DNA of 64,000 bases, taken from the NCBI RefSeq assembly GCF_024124765.2, contig NZ_JAMXSR020000002.1, positions 829,001 through 893,000 of the forward strand, in the 5' to 3' direction. Positions 62,200-64,000 of the stretch are shown here, in pieces. Position 1 is the stretch's first letter, and the number at the start of each line of letters is the position of its first letter. Below the pieces are notes generated by a model. The model made no database searches. It worked only from the letters and a program-made list of their open reading frames with translations, and was not told the origin of the DNA. A program made the translations under genes and the position numbers. Source of the stretch: Sphingomonas sp. H160509 (GTDB lineage: Bacteria > Pseudomonadota > Alphaproteobacteria > Sphingomonadales > Sphingomonadaceae).

Positions 62200-64000
62200 T
62201 CACCACCCAGTCGGCTTCCCCTTGTTCTGCACGTCCAGCCAAGCCTTCAACGGCGCGAAATACTCGACCAGCGCCGCGCCCGACATCTCCCGGCTGCCAG
62301 TGAACACCTGCAACGCATCCGGCCAAGGCTTCGATTGCCCCATGCTCAGCATCGCGTTCAGCTTCGTGCCCACCGCCTTGTTGTCGTAGAACGAGCAACG
62401 ATGCAGCGGCCCCTTCCAGCCGGACTGGTCGCACGCCGCCTTGTAGAACTGGAACTGCAACACCCGCGCCAGGAAGTAGCGCGTGTACGGCACCGCTGCC
62501 GGGATATGGTATTTCGCGCCCGCATCGAATCTGGTCTCGTCACGTGCGACCGGCGGCTTGATCCCCTGATACTGAAGCCGCAACTGATCCCACGCCGCCT
62601 GATATCCGGTCGTCGGGATCGCGCCTGAGAACACGCCCCAGCGCCATTTGTCGATCAGCAGCCCGAACGGCAGGAACGCGACCTTGTCCATCGCCTGACG
62701 CAGCAGCAGCCCGATGTCCTTGTCCGCGGTCGGCACCTTCGCCTGGTCGAGCAGGCCGATTTTCACCAGATAATCCGGCGTGATCGACAGCGCGACGGTA
62801 TCGCCGATCGCCTCGTGGAAGCCGTCGTTCGCACCGTTCGCATAGAGGAACGGCTGTGCCTTGTACGCGCGCTGATAGTAATTGTGGCCAAGTTCGTGGT
62901 GGATCGTGACGAAGTCGTCGGCATTCACCTTCGTGCACATCTTGATCCGGATATCGTCCTTGGCGTCGATATCCCACGCCGACGCATGACAGATCACGTC
63001 GCGGTCGGCAGGCTTGGTGATCTGCGACCGCTTCCAGAACGTCTCCGGCAGCGGTGCGAAGCCGAGCGACGAATAGAAGCCCTCGCCCTGCTTCACCATC
63101 CTGAGCGGATCATAGCCCTTCGCCTTGAGCAGATCGCCGGTGTCGAAACCCAGATCCCCCGCGCCCTTCGGCGCGACGATGTCGTAGATATTGCCCCATT
63201 CCTGCGCCCACATGTTGCCGAGCAGGTCGCTGCGGATCGGCCCGGTCTTCGCCTGCACCACGTCGCCGTATTTCTCGTTCAGCTTCCACCGCGTGTAGGT
63301 GTGGAGCGCCATGTAGAGCGGCTCGACCTGCTTCCAGATCTTGTCGGTCAGCGCGGCAAACTGTTCGGGCGTCATGTCGTAGCCCGAGCGCCACAACGCA
63401 CCGACATCCTTGTAGCCCAGCTCGCGCGCGCCCTCGTTAGAGATCGCGGTCATCTTCGCATAGTCGCCGCGCATCGGCGCGCCGACCTTGTCGTTCCAGC
63501 TCGTCCACATCTCGGTCAGCTTGGCCGGATCGCGCGTCGAGCCCATCGCCGCCTCGATATCCGACCCGTTGATCGGCTTGCCGTCGAGCGTCCCCATTCC
63601 CTTGCCGTAGGAGGACGACATCTTGGTGGTCAGCGTCGACAGTTCCTCGGAAGCCCCTGCCCGCGTCGGCGCCGGTAGCGTCAGCCCGCCGCGCAGCAAG
63701 TCGAGCTTGCGCTTCGTATCGAACGACAGCCCCGGCAATGACGCATACCGCGCCGCGCCGAGCGCATACTTCACCCCGAGATCGGTCATTTCGGCGCCCG
63801 ACTTCGCCGCCAGCGCATCGGTATCGTCGGTGATGTACGTCGCGTTGACCCACGCGACGCGGTTGGCATCCAGCGAGGCCGCGGCCATCGCCTTCTCCGC
63901 CTCGGCGACGAACGCGTCCGCCTGCGCTACGGTGGGCTTACCGGTTGCGACGGGTGTGGTTTGGGTCTGCGCGGACACGGGCGCGGCAATCGCGCACGCA
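62200..64000 (-). CDS. M2 family zinc peptidase (ACE-like peptidyl-dipeptidase), N-terminus beyond window
   Basis: About 600 residues are visible and the frame stays open to the window edge, where ACAIAAPVSAQTQ looks like the end of a signal peptide. The zinc site is IHHELGHNYYQRAYKAQPFLY (HExxH), with the third ligand in GFHEAIGDTVALS, exactly as in ACE. Further M2 segments are GKGMG near 140, RSGYDMTPEQF, QEWGNIYDIVAP and PVARDETRFDAGAKYHIP. It is likely periplasmic and removes dipeptides from peptide C-termini. Two REP-like pairs lie just past its stop. Confidence 0.93.
   Translation of the reverse strand, partial: ACAIAAPVSAQTQTTPVATGKPTVAQADAFVAEAEKAMAAASLDANRVAWVNATYITDDTDALAAKSGAEMTDLGVKYALGAARYASLPGLSFDTKRKLDLLRGGLTLPAPTRAGASEELSTLTTKMSSSYGKGMGTLDGKPINGSDIEAAMGSTRDPAKLTEMWTSWNDKVGAPMRGDYAKMTAISNEGARELGYKDVGALWRSGYDMTPEQFAALTDKIWKQVEPLYMALHTYTRWKLNEKYGDVVQAKTGPIRSDLLGNMWAQEWGNIYDIVAPKGAGDLGFDTGDLLKAKGYDPLRMVKQGEGFYSSLGFAPLPETFWKRSQITKPADRDVICHASAWDIDAKDDIRIKMCTKVNADDFVTIHHELGHNYYQRAYKAQPFLYANGANDGFHEAIGDTVALSITPDYLVKIGLLDQAKVPTADKDIGLLLRQAMDKVAFLPFGLLIDKWRWGVFSGAIPTTGYQAAWDQLRLQYQGIKPPVARDETRFDAGAKYHIPAAVPYTRYFLARVLQFQFYKAACDQSGWKGPLHRCSFYDNKAVGTKLNAMLSMGQSKPWPDALQVFTGSREMSGAALVEYFAPLKAWLDVQNKGKPTGW

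Overview
The window comes from a high-GC alphaproteobacterium of the Sphingomonadales, most likely a Sphingomonas-type organism. The signs are two large TonB-dependent receptors with the usual sphingomonad IVVT-type N-termini, an RcdA-family gene, a DivL-type sensor kinase with tyrosine at the phosphoacceptor site, AddAB instead of RecBCD, AmgK/MurU cell-wall recycling genes, a DksA with a degenerate zinc finger, and many GC-rich paired extragenic palindromes. It looks like ordinary chromosome. I see no phage, integrase, transposase, CRISPR array or rRNA operon.

Layout. 1-4.6 kb (minus): a redox operon (DUF4126 membrane protein, mercuric-reductase-like flavoprotein, cNMP-domain thioredoxin reductase cut by the window edge), then an exported RidA protein and a Tat-type FAD amine oxidase. 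5.0-9.2 kb (plus): htpG and a GH3 beta-glucosidase. 9.2-14.7 kb (minus): modABC and a three-domain GH18/polysaccharide deacetylase/GT2 protein. 15.0-17.3 kb: first TonB receptor. 18.1-22.4 kb: lepA, tRNA-Pro(CGG), rcdA, two tiny DUF465 genes, a PilZ protein and a DksA-like protein. 22.8-23.9 kb: a Ser/Gly-rich exported protein with a PEP-CTERM-like tail, then a host-attachment-family gene. 24.5-29.4 kb (plus): serS-surE-nlpD-like, tyrS and a second PilZ protein. 29.4-35.4 kb: recG (minus), sdhE and mfd (plus). 35.6-40.1 kb (minus): lipoprotein, YjbQ, secA and a small exported protein. 40.3-41.5 kb: argJ. 41.5-53.4 kb (minus): a long gene string read as divL-tsaE-amgK-murU-addB-addA-trxA-hypothetical, mostly with overlapping ends. 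53.6-58.3 kb: second TonB receptor and ahcY. 58.6-64.0 kb: YqgE/AlgH protein, a peroxiredoxin, AMP nucleosidase, an Ala/Pro/Lys-rich membrane protein and an M2 (ACE-like) zinc peptidase cut by the right edge.

A dominant technical feature is that about 17 conserved genes, several of them normally essential (secA, tsaE and trxA among them), are broken by single-base frameshifts. I count roughly 35. Nearly all are one extra base, mostly in a G or C run of three or more, and every gene becomes full length when they are undone. This points to homopolymer errors in the assembly, not to pseudogenes. I therefore annotate each as one CDS over its corrected span. One additional in-frame amber codon, in the second TonB receptor, is not explained that way.

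The most biologically interesting items are the DivL orthologue (Tyr for His, and a degenerate N-box) together with a CtrA-like box in front of rcdA, the three-enzyme polysaccharide protein, the exported amine oxidase/RidA pair, and the dense set of paired extragenic palindromes in at least three sequence classes.
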